A DNA stretch of 64,000 nucleotides from Clitoria ternatea (GCA_037962975.1 CM075670.1:149858501-149922500); one strand, 5' to 3'. Positions 21,398-32,726 are shown, counted from the first letter of the stretch. Notes: generated by a model not told the origin, from the letters alone. A program made the numbers and translations.

Positions 21398-24284
21398 CCA
21401 GATTCCTGTTGTTCAGGAATTTCCAGAAGTTTTTCCTGATGATATACTAGAACTACCACTAGAGTGAGAAATTGAGTTCAGTATTGACATTATACCAGGT
21501 GCGGGACCAATCTCTATTGCTCCTTACCGAATGTCACCCAAGGAACTCAGTGAACTTAAAGAGCAAATAGAAGAACTTTTAGAGAAAGGAATGATTAGAC
21601 CCAGTGTCTCACCTTGGGGAGCACCAGTTCTTCTAGTCAAAAAGAAGGATGGTAGTATGCGGTTATGTGTTGACTATCGTCAGTTGAATAAAGCTACGAT
21701 CAAGAACTGATACCCTCTCCCAAGAATTGATGATTTGATGGACCAATTACGAGGAGCCACTATCTTCTCAAAAATTGATCTGCGGTCAGGCTATCATCAA
21801 ATCAGAGTGAAGAAAGATGATGTACCCAAAACAACATTCAGAACACGATATGGGCACTATGAGTATCTTGTTATGCCCTTTGGAGTTACAAATGCACCTG
21901 CAGTCTTTATGGGATACATGAATCGAATCTTCCATGAGTACTTGGACAAATTCATAGTTGTATTCATTGACGATATTCTCGTCTACTCCAAGAGCCATGA
22001 GGAACACGAAGGGCATCTCTGAATTGTTCTAAATACTTTACGTGCAAGGCAATTGTACGCCAAGTTTTCAAAATATGAATTCTGGTTGACAGAAGTGAAA
22101 TTTTTAGGACATGTCATCTCTAAGGAAGGAATTGCTGTGGATCCTACAAAGGTAGAAGCTGTACTAAATTGGGAACAACCCAAGAATGTGACGAAAATCC
22201 GCAGTTTCCTTGGACTGGCTGGATATTATCGTCGATTCATCAAGAATTTCTCTCGAATTGCAGCACCTTTAACTAGGTTGACTCGTAAAGATCAACCATT
22301 TGAATGGACTGACAAATGCGAAAGCAGTTTTACGGAGTTACGCCAACGACTCACTAGTGCACCTGTCTTGATTTTGCCAGATCCTGCCAAGCCATATGAA
22401 GTGTATTGTGATGCGTCAAGATAAGGACTGGGATATGTTCTAATGCAAGAAAGAAAGGTTGTTGCTTATGCTTCACGACAGCTAAGAACGCATGAAGTTA
22501 ATTATCCCACACATGATTTGGAATTAGCTACAATTGTGTTTGCCTTGAAAATCTGGAGACACTACTTGTATGGTACATACTTTGAAGTCTTCAGTGATCA
22601 TAAAAGCTTGAAGTATATATTCGACCAGAAAGAGTTGAATATGCGACAACGTAGCTGGATGGAATTCATCAAGGATTATGATTTCGAACTCCGATATCAC
22701 CCTGGAAAGGCAAATGTTGTGGCTGACACACTTAGCAGAAAGGCCCTACGCCTATCATATATGATGACAAAGGAGTTGGAATTGATTGAACAGTTTCACG
22801 ATTTAAATCTAGCAGTAACCCCAAAAAGGGGAAGCCTTATGGTTGGAATGCTAAGAATTTCTAATGATTTCCTGGAACAAGTCAAAGAAGCTCAAGCCAA
22901 TGACCAGGAATTACAAGATTTAGCAGAAAGGACAAAAGAAGGAGTCTCAGAATTTAGCAAGGATGAACATGGGGTGATCAAGTATCAACAGAGAATCTGT
23001 ATTCCAGTTAATACAAATCTTAAAAAATCCATCCTTGATGAAGCACATAAGAGCAAATACAGTATCCACCCAGGGTCGACCAAAATGTATCAGGACTTGA
23101 AGAAATTATTCTGGTGGCAAGGAATAAAAAAGGATATAACTGAATATGTGACAGCTTGTCTGATGTGTCAGAAGGTAAAGGCGGAACAACAACGACCAAG
23201 TAGGACCCTTCGTTCTTTAGATATTCCAGAATGGAAATGGGATGAGATTGCTATGGATTTTATGACTGGATTTCCCAGGACATCAGGTGGATGTGATGCT
23301 ATTTGGGTAATCGTGGATCGATTAACAAAGACCGCTCACTTCATTCCTGTCAATATAAAGTATTCCCTAGAGAAACTCACCCAGATCTATATCAAGGAAA
23401 TTGTACATGGAACTCCCACTGCAATTGTGTCCGATCGAGATCCTCGTTTCACATCATAATTTTGGAAGAGCCTGCAACAAGCTCTGGGAACTCATCTGAA
23501 GTTAAGTTCCGCATATCACCCACAGACAGACGGACAATCAGAAAGAACAATCAAGACTCTTGAAGATTTGTTGCGTCTTTGTGTCCTAGAACATGGGGGA
23601 AGTTGGCAAGAATACCTTCCACTTGTGGAGTTCACTTACAACAACAGCTACCATGCCAGTATCGGAATGGCCCCCTATGAAGCTTTGTATGGAAGGAAAT
23701 GTCGTACACCTTTATGTTGGTATGAGACTGGTGAAAAGACGATCATTGGACCAGAGATTGTTCAGAAGACTACAGAACAAGTCCAAAAGATCCAAAAGGC
23801 AATGAAGACTTCGCAAGATAGACAAAAGAGTTACTACGACAAACGTCGGAAGCCATTGGAGTTTGAGGAGGGAGATCATGTATTTCTCAAAGTTACCCCT
23901 ACCACTGGAGTAGGAAGAGCTTTGAAGGCCAAGAAGTTAAGCCCCAGATACGTAGGACCCTATCAGATTTTACAAAAGATAGGAACTCATGCGTACCGTA
24001 TTGCTCTGCCACCCGAGCTAACAAACCTTCATAATGTTTTTCATGTCTCTCAACTCCGCAAATATGTACCAAGCCCTGATCATGTTCTGAGTCCTGATCA
24101 ATTTGTTCTGAAGGAAAACCTTACCTTTGAAGCATCACCGGTTAAGATTGTTGATCGACGTCTCAAACAGCTAAGAGGCAAGGAAATCTCTTTGGTCAAG
24201 GTAGTTTGGAGTTAGACAGATGATGGGAATGCTACTTGGGAAATTGAGGAGAAAATGAGAGAATTGTATCCTCAATTGTTTTAA
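21393..24284 (+). pseudogene. Element B RT, RNase H, integrase and chromodomain-like tail
   Basis: One reading frame interrupted by stops at 21465, 21708, 22020, 22422, 23457 and 24213. RT has RPSVSPWGAPVLLVKKKDG, LRSGYHQIRVKKDDVPKTTF and catalytic VVFIDDILVYS (~21955). RNase H has YCDASR at 22405, YASRQLRTHE and VFSDHKSLKYIF. Integrase has an HHCC finger (HPGSTKMYQDLKKLFWWQG, CLMCQK), DFMTGFP, VSDRDPRF and HPQTDGQSER. The C-terminus has the GPY-type LSPRYVGPYQI followed by a chromodomain-like WEIEEKMRELYPQLF ending at TAA 24282-24284. It cannot produce a full polyprotein. Confidence 0.95.
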
Positions 24285-24310
24285 CTTTGAATTTCGGGAT
24301 GAAATTCCTA

Positions 24311-24324
24311 AAAGGGGAGGAGAA
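24311..24324 (+). other. Element B polypurine tract
   Basis: AAAGGGGAGGAGAA directly abutting the 3' LTR start at 24325. Confidence 0.95.
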
Positions 24325-24489
24325 TGTAACATCCCTGTTTTTAAGAATAGTTTTACTCTTGTAATTTTTGAATTATGAAAGGTTTGTGAGTAAGAATAAG
24401 TCAATATATACCCTGTTGATGGTCTGTGGTATCTTAGAAAGGTCATTTTTATGCATAATAATGGAATTTATATGGACCATTAGTGAAAT

Positions 24490-25260
24490 TAAGCAAAAAC
24501 CGAGTGAAAAGAGCTCTGTTCCGAGTAACAGAGAGGAATTCCGAGTGAATAATTAAAAATTCCGAGTGAAGGATGGAATTCTGAGTCAGTGTCATGTTTT
24601 TCCGAGTAAAACATGACTGAGAGGGCTACCACCGAGTGGAGTCCTGACCTGAGAAGCAATTCTGAGTGAAGTGTGTTCAAGAGAACCACTTCTGGGTGAA
24701 ATTCCGAGTCAAAACACCCTAGAAAGGCTCGTTTCCGAGTCAAACATTGCCAAATGCTTCCTTTTCCGAAGGAAATTCCTCTGATTGAAGCATTCCGAGT
24801 GAAAGAATGCATATATACTTATGTTTATGTTGATTTGATGCTTCCTACCGACTGGAATGTGTTGTGGAATCAATTGGGAAGGATTCCGAATGGTTTTGTA
24901 TGTGTTTGCTTAGGAAACCGAGTGGAAAATGGTAGAGGGAGCCCATTCCGAGAGAAATGTAAGAGGCTGAACCATTTCCGAGTGAGTCTATGAGTATGAC
25001 CCCTCTTCCGAGTGAGATATACTCTACTGGACCAAAACCGAGTGAGACTCGTATGTGTAGGTCTTGTTCCGAGAGGTAATGGCTTAAATAAGCCTTAATT
25101 TGGAAAGATAGTTGAAGAAGTTGGTCTAAACTGAGTGAACCAAGTGAATGAAGACTCGTATTTCCGAGTAAAAACTTTGAGAAAGAGAGAACTCGGTCTG
25201 GACAGATATTACCGAGTGAGAAACCGAGTACCTGAGTCGGTTTCAAAGGAATTCCGAGCG
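24490..25260 (+). repeat. CCGAGTG word array (B 3' LTR)
   Basis: About nineteen CCGAG copies, mostly TTCCGAGTGA, plus variants TTCTGAGTG and TTCTGGGTG, spaced 20-60 bases. The equivalent in the 5' LTR is 7590-8175. Orientation is the reverse of the array at 26100-26930. Confidence 0.9.
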
Positions 25261-25265
25261 AGGAC

Positions 25266-25360
25266 TTGAAGACTCGCTCAAGCGAGTCGGATTCCGCTTG
25301 AGCGAGAAGGACCCCTGATGCATATTTCTCTACTTCGCTCAAGCGAGCAAGCCACGCTCA
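25266..25360. repeat. CTCGCTCAAGCGAG words inside element B LTR
   Basis: Four copies (near 25273, 25293, 25335 and 25353) of the word that defines the edge LTRs at 2003-2480 and 63518-63990. This links B's LTR with those families through shared motif or shared ancestry. Confidence 0.9.
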
Positions 25361-25415
25361 AGCGAGCCTTGTATTTGTTGGCTCAGAAGAAGAATTCCAG
25401 TCGGCATAGTGGTTA

Positions 25416-25438
25416 ACCGAGTGGAATTTCCACTCGGT
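25416..25438. repeat. Perfect 11-bp-arm palindrome at array pivot
   Basis: Arms ACCGAGTGGAA and TTCCACTCGGT around a single T. Upstream, nearly all words read CCGAGTG; downstream, nearly all read CACTCGG. The palindrome sits at the switch point. This segment is deleted from the 5' LTR. Confidence 0.95.
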
Positions 25439-25556
25439 ATTCAGTGTCAGTTTTGCGTGTTGACTTCAATTTTGTCTTTTAATACTTATTTTAATTCAAT
25501 CATGCACACTATAGCTAGTAGGCGGCCAGAAATGGGCACTGACAAAGCCTACCTCC

Positions 25557-25670
25557 TTATTTAAATCTCCACTGACACTCCATTAACACTCCACTAAAAA
25601 TCCACTAACAACCCACTCACAAAAGTTGTTCCCCATTTAGTTTTCCACTTACTCTCTCATTATTTAAATC
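25557..25670 (+). promoter_or_regulatory. Probable promoter region of element B LTR
   Basis: Two TTATTTAAAT boxes (25556-25565 and 25661-25670) are followed by CAAC/CACA-rich and pyrimidine-rich leader-like sequence up to 25830. The region is absent from the 5' LTR because of the deletion, so the 5' LTR probably lacks its core promoter. Only base composition and the TATA-like boxes support the call. Confidence 0.45.
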
Positions 25671-25835
25671 AGTGCGATGACTCTTAGAGAACACACACAC
25701 ACGAAACAGACACACCTCTATTATTATTCTTCTTCCTACAAGTTCCTTTCTTTCTCTTTTCTTTTCTCTTTCACTCGGATTTGAAGCAGGACAGTGGAAG
25801 GAACCTTTTTCTCTCCATCCAAGAACTTCATTAAG

Positions 25836-27805
25836 GTAAGGGGGGTATATTCTTGGGTGCTCTGTGGGAAAAACGAGTGAAGGAAAGGGTTAAGGAATCA
25901 TGTTCCTCACCTTTCCAGGACAGATTCAATGATGGGTGAATTAAATGCTTAATTGTTACTATTTTGTATATATATATATATATATTTGTTGGTAAATGAT
26001 ATACTTTGTGTGAATTGTGAGAAAAATATGAACTATATTGACTGTGAAAATACTAAATCATGGGTACCATGTGCGTTCCAGCGAAGAATTGCAATTAAAT
26101 GTTGGAATAAATGACAAACAACTCGATTTTATATGAATTCAATCGGTTTTTACACAATATCACTCGGTAAATCATTATATATATCAGACAGAACCCTTTT
26201 CTTACTTGAAGAACCTCCTTTCAATCATTTTTACTCGGAATTATAGTTATTCCACTCGGAAATCTCTTTCTTAATTATATTTCACTCGGATTTGCAAACA
26301 ATTCTACTTAGGGAACCATTTTCATACTGATTTCACACGGAATCATGTTTTAATTCACTTAGAAACTTATTTCACTCAGAATTTAAGTTATTTCACTTAG
26401 AAAATCCTTTTCAGTATCTGTTTCACTCGGAAAACATATTAATTTCATTTAGAAAACTCTGCTCAGTTTTATTTCACTCGGATTCATAGTTAATTCATGC
26501 GGAAAACCCATTTTCACTCGGAATCAAACCTGTTTCAGTCAGAAAACAGCCTTCCAATTCATTTTCACTCAGATTTATAGTACTCGATTGTATTCTATTC
26601 AAACAGAACGATTTTTCACTCAGAAATATATCTTTCCAGTCGGATTTCACCCAGAATTATAAGTAAATTATTCAGAGAACTCTTCCTTAATTATATTTCA
26701 CTCGGAAAACAACTTAATTCCTCTCAAAAAATTTCATTCAGTTTGATATCACTCGGAATCATGGTTATTCCACCCGGATTCACATTTAATCTACTCATAA
26801 ACTTCTCTGAACCATATTTTCACTCGGATTCTTACTTATTTCACTCGGAAATTCTATTTATTACACTTAGAATCAGTCTCTTTTACTCGGAAACTCTATT
26901 TTTAACATATATCAACCGGATTTTTCATTCAAAGACTTTTCTTTAATTCTTTTAAATTATTTTGGAAATGTTACAACTAAAATTACTATTATTCTTATTA
27001 TTATAATTCTTATTGTGAATCTTATCATTATTAATAACTAGTATTATTGATATTATCTTGTTATGAAAAATTAAATAAGGAATATATTATTTTACTCTTG
27101 ATACAAGTATATTTCTAAACAAGATATAATCGATATATTTTCTTACAACGTTTGAATAATGGAATCCTAGAACTTGAGAATAATATAATGAGACTGGAAA
27201 CACATAGATATCCAAGGAATCAATTGATAAAATAAATGCATTTCTCATCATGAAAATATTTTCGAAGAAGAAAAACCTCTAGAGCATACACTTGGTACAG
27301 TGGAGGACACTCACGTTCGATCTCCATGAAGAATCTTGGGAGTACAACTGGAACGGCAACCCAATGGCATCAGAGTCGCGCCTGATAGCCGGGTGAGATG
27401 ATGCAATTCTAGTGTACTTTGACTAAATGACGGAGTGTAACTATGATCGTAGGGATCCAAGTTCCAAAAATATTTAAATCAATGATAAGAACCAATGAGT
27501 TCATTTGTACCATATGGAACTTGGGCGGACCCTGATCGCTCTAGATGATTGGAATGGAGTTATTCCAAAGAATGAGAAGAAGATGAAACGATTTATTGGG
27601 CCCACATGCATCATGAGACAGAACCAAAGATAAATCATAATAAATCCAACTCATGCATTCCATGACAACATGCTTGATTGTTATAATTGTGAATATGCTA
27701 ATTGTATGATGTATGTGATATTGTATGTTAACTGGATTATGTTCGCACCAGATTAACCAATCAGGGTCTTGGGTTATACTCACCCTTACTGTTGACAATT
27801 TTCAG
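25836..27805 (+). other. Possible leader intron within element B LTR
   Basis: AAG/GTAAG at 25833-25840 is a near-consensus plant donor just after a pyrimidine-rich leader. ACAATTTTCAG/AGG ending at 27805 is a good acceptor 344 bases before the LTR end. The span is AT-rich and contains the whole CACTCGG array. The 5' LTR copy has both sites (17366 and 19332). No transcript evidence is available. Confidence 0.35.
26100..26930 (+). repeat. CACTCGGA word array (B 3' LTR)
   Basis: Second copy of the array at 17640-18460, with the same spacing and nearly identical words. Sporadic differences such as CACTCGG against CACTCAG are transitions at the CpG. Confidence 0.9.
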
Positions 27806-28149
27806 AGGAATTAGGAAATCAAGAACCCGAGTATGAAGAACAGCAATATGCTGAACCTACTGAGAATAATCATTAGAGATAGAATTTATATAGATTGAAT
27901 ACTTATTAATGACAAAGACACCGGATGACTGTATAATGTTTAAGGGTGCCTGCGTGCCCCATTCTATTATGAGTACAATTATTTTTAAGTTGTGAATGAC
28001 TATGTGATATATCTACTATTTGCTTCCACTGATCTGCCATCTCTTTATTTTAAAAAAAAATATTCACTTTTTACGAAAATTGTTAACACACTTAGTTAAA
28101 TAGGATGATCCTATAGAATGGGTTGTCTTATCTAACCGAGGGTGTTACA

Positions 28150-28261
28150 TCCATTATCCCTATCGCGACGAGTGTTGCGGGTTATCACAATCTTTGCTTC
28201 TAGAACAGTCAAGGTTGAATTGTGGGAACTGTTTTATTGGGCCCCACGGTGGGCGTCAAAA
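28150..28261 (-). other. Relic A leader and primer-binding region
   Basis: Rest of relic A after element B's target-site duplication. Next to the LTR the minus strand reads TTTTGACGCCCACCGTGGGG, the style of Tat-lineage primer sites. I could not assign the tRNA. Confidence 0.6.
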
Positions 28262-28523
28262 TGTTCACAAATAGAGCATCGATATCACAGAAAACTAGAG
28301 TAATTGCCCTAGATTAGCTAAAAGTATATCTGTTCTTTATTCAAATGTGCACTTAAGTTACAATAGAGGGCTTCAAGGCCATTTATCTGATGATAAGAAA
28401 AAAGGGAAAATAGGATGCACGACTGAGGGCCATTACCGCAATGGGTTCATGGGATTAGGGAGTTGCATCAGGAGATCAGGGAGTAAGGGTGCGCACGTGC
28501 CCCCACTATCCACGGAGGGAACA
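28262..28523 (-). mobile_element. Relic A 5' LTR (262 bp)
   Basis: Plus-strand ends TGTTC and GAACA form a 5-bp inverted terminal repeat. The first ~118 bases match the remnant at 4948-5063. Upstream on the plus strand is the leader; downstream is the interrupted tandem array. The LTR is very short for the family, and its partner is truncated. Confidence 0.8.
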
Positions 28524-29600
28524 AAAAGTAAGCATATAAATTACTCTATCTTGTACTCTTATTCGACATTGATTTTTTAAATATACTTTCAAAAAAAAAC
28601 ATTTTCATTTAATCAAGAATGTAATAATTTTATAACGGTGTCGTATGATGAACTTCATCTGTACTAATGCTATAAAATTATAAAGGAAAGTAAGCATATA
28701 GATTACTCTATCTTGTACTCTTCTTCGACATTGAATTTTTAAAAAAATATTTTTTTACAAAAACAAAAAAATATTTTCATTTAATAAACAATGTAATAAT
28801 TTTATAGCAGTGTCGTATATGAACTTCATCAGTACCAATGTTATAAAATTATGAAGGAAAGTAAGCGTATAAATTACTTTATCTTGTACTATTCTTCAGC
28901 ATTGAATTTTTTAAAATATATTTAAAAAAGGAACAAAAAATATTTTTATTTAATAAACAATACAATAATTTTATAGACGTGTAGTATGATGAACTTCATT
29001 TGCACCAATGCTATAAAATTACGAAAGAATGTAAGCATATAGATTACTATATCTCGTACTCTTCTTTGACATTGAATTTTTTGAAATTTATTTAAAAAAG
29101 GAACAAAAATAATTTTATTTAATAAACAATGCAATAATTTTATAGTGGTGTCGTATGATGAACTTCATCTACACCAATGCTATAGAATTATGAAGGACAA
29201 TAAGTGTATTGATTACTCTATCTCGTACTCTTCTTCGGCATTAATTTTTTAAAATGTATTTTAAAAAAAATTACAAAAATATTTTTATTAAATAAAATTA
29301 TGCAATAATTTTATAGCGGTGTCGTATGATGAACTTCATCTACACTAATGCTATAAAATTATGAAGGAAAGCAAGTGTATAGATTATTATATCTCGTACT
29401 CTTTTCAACATTCAAATTGTTTTAAAAATACTTAAAAATAAATTTTTTTATAAAATTATGCAATAATTTTATAGTGATGTCGTATAATGTACTTTATCTG
29501 TATCAATGATATAAAATTATGAAGGAAAGTAAGTGTATAGATTACTCCATCTCGTACTTTTCTTCGACATGAACTCCTTTATTTACTATAAAAATCCAAA
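28524..29600 (+). repeat. ~165-bp tandem repeat array, about seven units
   Basis: Units start with GTAAGCATATAGATTACTC-like sequence near 28527, 28689, 28861, 29031, 29199, 29371 and 29528, so periods are about 157-172. Each has a variable poly-A/T middle and a conserved tail GTCGTATGATGAACTTCATC followed by ATGCTATAAAATTATGAAGG. The last unit degenerates after 29580. The array continues to the left of relic A at 4850-4947. Unit length is nucleosome-like, as in many plant satellites. Confidence 0.88.
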
Positions 29601-29860
29601 ATATTTTTAACCATTTCTCAAACAAAAAATAATAAAAAATTATTTTCTAAATCTCAACAAAGAACTATGTAACCCTTGATTTATCGGTGTACCTAAGACT
29701 ATATAGGAGCAGGATCAATTCCTGTTGGGCCCACTTTTTCCCTAAATAAATCTTTTTCTTTTTATTGTTATTTGTTTTTTGGGTCAATTTCAAAGTTATC
29801 ATTGAAACTGCGTGATTTAATTCGAGGTACTGTTATCATGAACAGGAACTCAAAACTCTA

Positions 29861-30268
29861 AGGCGGTGTTTAGTATGAGAGATCCTTTTAAGTGGGATTC
29901 CTGGGAATGTGTTTCTTGGATAACTTATTTTTCATGTTTGGTATTAAAAAAATTTACGTGGGGATTTTTTAGTTTCTCTCATTCCCATGTTCGGTATTAA
30001 AAAAACTTGTCCGAAGATCTTTTTGTTTTATGAGGATTTGGGAAGAAAAGGGGGCATTTTTATCCTAAAATTTTTTATTCCAGGGAATGTATAGGATACC
30101 CACCTATTGAAATGGAAAAATAAAATTTTTAGTTCCTTCATAATTAAGTTTCCTAGGAATCTCACATTCGTTGGAATATTTTTTTATCTCATTCCAAACA
30201 TAGGTAAGGAAATGTTTTAAGTAGCATTCCTAGGAAAGTTCAAAGATCCCTCATACCAAACACCACTT
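29861..30268. mobile_element. MITE-like element with ~28-bp terminal inverted repeats
   Basis: The left end AGGCGGTGTTTAGTATGAGA and the reverse complement of the right end, AAGTGGTGTTTGGTATGAGG, match with few differences and continue through GATCCTTT/GATCTTTG. The interior is about 350 bp, AT-rich and non-coding, and also partly self-complementary. The GGTGTTTGGTATGAG terminus is typical of plant non-autonomous DNA transposons. The target duplication is unclear (TAA to the left, TTA-like to the right), so the superfamily is not assigned. Confidence 0.6.
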
Positions 30269-31446
30269 AAAGAGTTTTTCTAATATTTTACCTTTTAAAA
30301 ATAAAACAAAATCTTGGTGACTCCACATTTTCAAACTTTTAACATATATATATATATATATATACATGATTTTTTTTTCCAGGATCGCTATTTCATCATG
30401 TTGCGACACTACTCACTACTTAAATAGTAAACCCTTTTGCATGTTAACATGTAGCTTATAGTGATATTTGACTTTCCAAATTAAGTTTCGATTCCAATTC
30501 AACTTTGAACGTCAAAACCTACATTCGATAATTTCAAAAAATTAACTAAAATTATTCTCACAACCTATAAATCACCAGACACATAAGAATTAAGGCTAGA
30601 ATGCTAAATTGATAAAGTTTTGAAAAAGGTTTTACTTATCAAAGGTTGTAAAACTTGTCGGCAGAGTATTGAAACCACTTTGGGACTTTAAAACCGTTCC
30701 AACTACCTCCGAAATTCACTTCCAACACTTTTCAACAATTATCCGAAGCAAAAATACAAAAAATGGAAGAATGGGTTTGTAGTTTCCATCATCGAAAAAG
30801 GAATTAGAAAAGGCGTAAGCTAGGGTCTTTACCTTAGAAGCTTCAAGAATGTGGTTTTGAGGATTCAAGCTTCATCCATGCCCTCCAATGGCTGCCACGA
30901 CCTACTAGAAGAAAGGGAAAGGAGTGAAATTGAAGCTAAAATAGAGAAAAAGAAATAGACTTGGAATCATGCATTGCCTCACCTTTAAGAATGAAAATTG
31001 AGAGGAAAAGAATGAATGAGGTGTGGATTGGTGGAGGAGGAGAGAAGGAAGAGATGGTGATGAAGGAGAGAAAGATATGCGTGAGTGAGGGAGTGAGAGT
31101 GACGTGAGTGGGTGAGGGAAAAAGAGAGCAAAGTGAGTGGAGAAAAAGAGTTGACGTGGGGAAGAAAGAAAAAGGGAGAGAAAAGGAAAAGAAGGAAAAC
31201 TTAATTAGTTTAAGTTAATTAAAGATAGTCGATCCTTTAACCTTTTTGATTAACCATAGAAACTAAACTCCTTTAGATTTAAATTCTAAAATTAACTAGA
31301 CTAACTTCATAATTTAATGGGTTGTTTTAATCCTAAAAAATTAATCTTCAGATTATTAATTAATTATCACTTACTAAATTTACACAAATTCCTCGGTTTA
31401 ATTTTTAATAACAATTCTTAATTTTTCAAATATTAGGATGTTACAA
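30269..31446. other. Spacer with possible LTR relic ending GGATGTTACA
   Basis: Contains a (TA)n tract near 30343-30363 and a purine-rich GA block at 30910-31200. It ends in the LTR-like terminus TTAGGATGTTACA at 31446, the same style as 3176. No coding domain is recognisable. 31447-32028 is AT-rich with nothing identifiable. Confidence 0.35.
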
Positions 31447-32368
31447 ATATATTTTAAATTAAATAATTTCTATTAAATTATTTTAAAAAATTAAGTACAA
31501 GCTACATAATTTACAATCATATATAAATTTTTATTTGAAAACTTAATAATAAACACATAAAACACTTAATTTAAGTTTATCCGTTATAAATTTGTAAGAA
31601 TTTAATACTAATTTTACAATGTGATATCTTAGTGGTAATATTAATAATGGTAAACTATTTGTTGCAATATTATTTATTAGTCTAATATATCTATTATTTA
31701 TACTTTCAAAAAAAATCTATCACTTAAAAATAAATATAACTTGTTTTTTTTAACAAAAAGAGAAGCATACTGACTAACTATAAAAACTTTATTTTTTATG
31801 GGCAAGTCAACAAATACTTAGTCACTTTTTTTTCCAAAAAAATTAGTTAGTCGCTTAATAATTAATTAGTTGGTTTAATTACGATTTATTTTGTACAAAT
31901 ATTAATAACGATTAAATGGAACGGTTGTAACTGAGACAGTTGTACATCGTATTTTTCCGTTGATGATGTACATGCGTCCCACGATAGAAAATGAAAATTT
32001 AAAATATCGAAGTAGTTGGTATTGTTTCTGAACTGTTCTTTACAGGGGGTGTAAAGGTGTGATTGTCGAACAATTCAAAATGTACATGAAACGTAAAATC
32101 TGGTACAAGGAGGTGCTTATACAGATACAAATACGGAGTGCTCTTGTACGCTGGGCGTGGTATAGGGCACTTTATGGCGGTGTTGCAGTCCGCCTGGATT
32201 AGCTTCTTTTGCTTTGACACAATTGGTGGTTGTACCTGCAGTTATTCTCCAACGCTCAAGTCAGTATCTTAGAATACTATTAGACTTAGAAAGCAGATCA
32301 GAGAGAATTATGCAAGTTAGAGTGTAAGGTTCAGAATTCGGGGGGATCCCTTATACCTTTTTGATGAG

Positions 32369-32377
32369 GTTTATATA
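32369..32377 (-). promoter_or_regulatory. TATA box of element D LTR
   Basis: Minus strand TATATAAAC. The 5' LTR has the same box at 43578-43586, intact, so the element's sense promoter may still be functional. Confidence 0.65.
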
Positions 32378-32726
32378 CCTGTTACTGGTGCTCCATTATT
32401 GGTAGGACCCGTTCCTTGTTTTCTGGCATAATGCAAGAAAGGTAGTGGGTCCCTGTGTCGTTCACGAGCACCATCGCTGTAGTGGGTATTTCCACTTGCT
32501 TGGAAAGCGTTAATGCTTTATTATTTTATTCATTGTTCCCTTTTATGCGTGACAACGTGATTCCCATTTTCAACCTCTCAAGACAGAGTCAATCTCGTGT
32601 CGGGGTTATAAGTATGGGCTCGCTACGCGGTATAGGAAATTCAATATTCCGCCTATGGCTTGGCGGAGTAGTATGCATTGGAAATACTTTATGCATGTGT
32701 ATAAGATATTCAATATTTTCCACCTT

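Larger units (their letters stand above)
7424..28149 (+). mobile_element. Element B: chromodomain Ty3/gypsy retrotransposon, nested
   Basis: A complete but defective LTR retrotransposon of 20,726 bp, including the copia insertion C. The ends are TGTAACATCCC and GGGTGTTACA. The target-site duplication TCCAT lies at 7419-7423 and 28150-28154, inside relic A. The order is 5' LTR, Met-type PBS, gag with zinc knuckle, protease, RT, RNase H, integrase, chromodomain-like tail, PPT and 3' LTR. The very long LTR and the C-terminal chromodomain-like block suggest a Tekay/Del-type chromovirus; the lineage is an inference. By eye the LTR copies differ at about 29 of 3,070 shared positions (~1%), so insertion is fairly recent. 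Confidence 0.95.
24325..28149 (+). mobile_element. Element B 3' LTR (complete, 3825 bp)
   Basis: Starts TGTAACATCCCTG and ends GGGTGTTACA, directly followed by TSD TCCAT. From the start it holds a forward CCGAGTG array (24490-25260), four CTCGCTCAAGCGAG words (25266-25360), a perfect palindrome pivot (25416-25438), a TATA-like region (25557-25670), a splice-donor-like AAG/GTAAG at 25836, the inverted CACTCGG array (26100-26930), AT-rich sequence and a possible acceptor at 27805. It is the only complete copy of the LTR here. Confidence 0.95.
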
